Below, piece after piece: positions 63,745 to 64,000 of a stretch of DNA of 64,000 bases. A program made the position numbers and the translations under genes. How positions within the stretch are numbered: the first letter of the stretch is position 1; every line of letters starts with the position of its first letter. Below the pieces are notes generated by a model. The model made no database searches. It was not told the DNA's origin and saw nothing but the letters and a program-made list of their open reading frames with translations. Origin of the DNA: CAWFPR01 sp963817635 (lineage in GTDB: Bacteria; Acidobacteriota; Vicinamibacteria; Vicinamibacterales; 2-12-FULL-66-21); assembly GCA_963817635.1 (NCBI GenBank), contig CAWFPR010000028.1:62001-126000 (forward strand), in the 5' to 3' direction.

Positions 63745-64000
63745 TCAGCCCTCCGCGCGAAGCGCTTTGCGATACACGTGCTGGGTCTTGCTCCGCTCGT
63801 ATCCGAGCCGCAGGTAGAACGGATGCGAGCCGTCGCGCACGACATTGCTGCGCACCGTCACCCTCGACAGGCCGCGGTCCGCGGCCCAGCGCTCGGCGGC
63901 CGTCACCAGCAGCCGTCCGGCGCCATGCCCTCGGAACGCTTCGTCCACCACGAGGCCGAAGATCTCGCAACGCGGGCCGGATTCCAGCAACTCCTCCTCG
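63745..64000 (-). CDS. GNAT family N-acetyltransferase, C-terminal fragment
   Basis: The gene enters from the right edge of the window. The visible 85 residues show FGLVVDEAFRGHGAGRLLV, the acetyl-CoA binding (R/Q)xxGxG/A motif, followed by FYLRLGYERSKTQHVYRK, the usual C-terminus. The start is beyond base 64000. It is on the same strand as the neighbouring GNAT gene and probably co-transcribed. Substrate unknown. Confidence 0.85.
   Translation of the reverse strand, partial: EEELLESGPRCEIFGLVVDEAFRGHGAGRLLVTAAERWAADRGLSRVTVRSNVVRDGSHPFYLRLGYERSKTQHVYRKALRAEG

Overview
The window is GC-rich (about two thirds G+C by eye), densely coded DNA with no rRNA, tRNA, CRISPR array or intact insertion sequence that I could find. 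Several things point to Acidobacteriota, most likely the Vicinamibacteria: repeated secreted PQQ-type beta-propellers with the 'QWRGP' N-terminal signature, large MacB/FtsX-type permeases, paired M16 peptidases, a zinc metalloprotease with HExxHxxGxxH, several DinB/DUF1572 proteins, and a two-haem cytochrome of the photosynthetic-reaction-centre cytochrome family. The assignment is inferred from gene content only.

Layout. 1-5.5 kb: beta-propellers, a lipoprotein S33 hydrolase, OsmC, an AI-2E exporter and an M20 peptidase. 5.5-9.3 kb: an MFS transporter and an iron alcohol dehydrogenase, bracketed by two large repeat arrays. 9.3-13.5 kb: a small membrane protein, a beta-propeller and cytochrome bd oxidase (cydAB). 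13.5-20.3 kb, minus strand: ABC permease, ABC ATPase, GT4 glycosyltransferase and an acyl-CoA reductase-like aldehyde dehydrogenase. 20.6-23.3 kb: an ECF sigma module with a bactofilin-like/RDD fusion protein. 23.3-24.2 kb: an MntA-HepT toxin-antitoxin pair. 25.6-27.6 kb: a scarred defence/toxin island (antitoxin relic, HsdS tail, intact ImmA/IrrE peptidase, truncated PIN toxin). 27.5-31.4 kb: LuxE/PaaK-like ligase, MalQ and an aminotransferase. 31.5-43.4 kb: two M16 peptidases, two DinB proteins, an S9 peptidase, a metalloprotease, a threonine dehydratase-like enzyme and an aminotransferase, together a proteolysis and amino-acid catabolism block. 43.5-45.5 kb: a second ECF sigma/anti-sigma module. 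45.6-49.1 kb: D-aminoacylase, sodium/solute symporter and a 37-residue membrane protein. 49.5-64 kb: GT2, MutS-like ATPase, methyltransferase, cytochrome, serine hydrolase, ADOP-type permease, TMEM175-like channel, DUF1572, DUF4440-like, DUF362, a crystallin-fold protein and two GNATs.

Two window-wide patterns stand out. First, many intergenic spaces hold arrays of short degenerate DNA 'words'. Several are mirrored, with one arm of words followed by an arm of their reverse complements, and most begin at or just after a stop codon. Second, at least 19 apparent frameshifts, mostly a single extra base, break eleven otherwise well-conserved genes. That looks more like uncorrected assembly indels than gene decay, so those genes are annotated here across the breaks.
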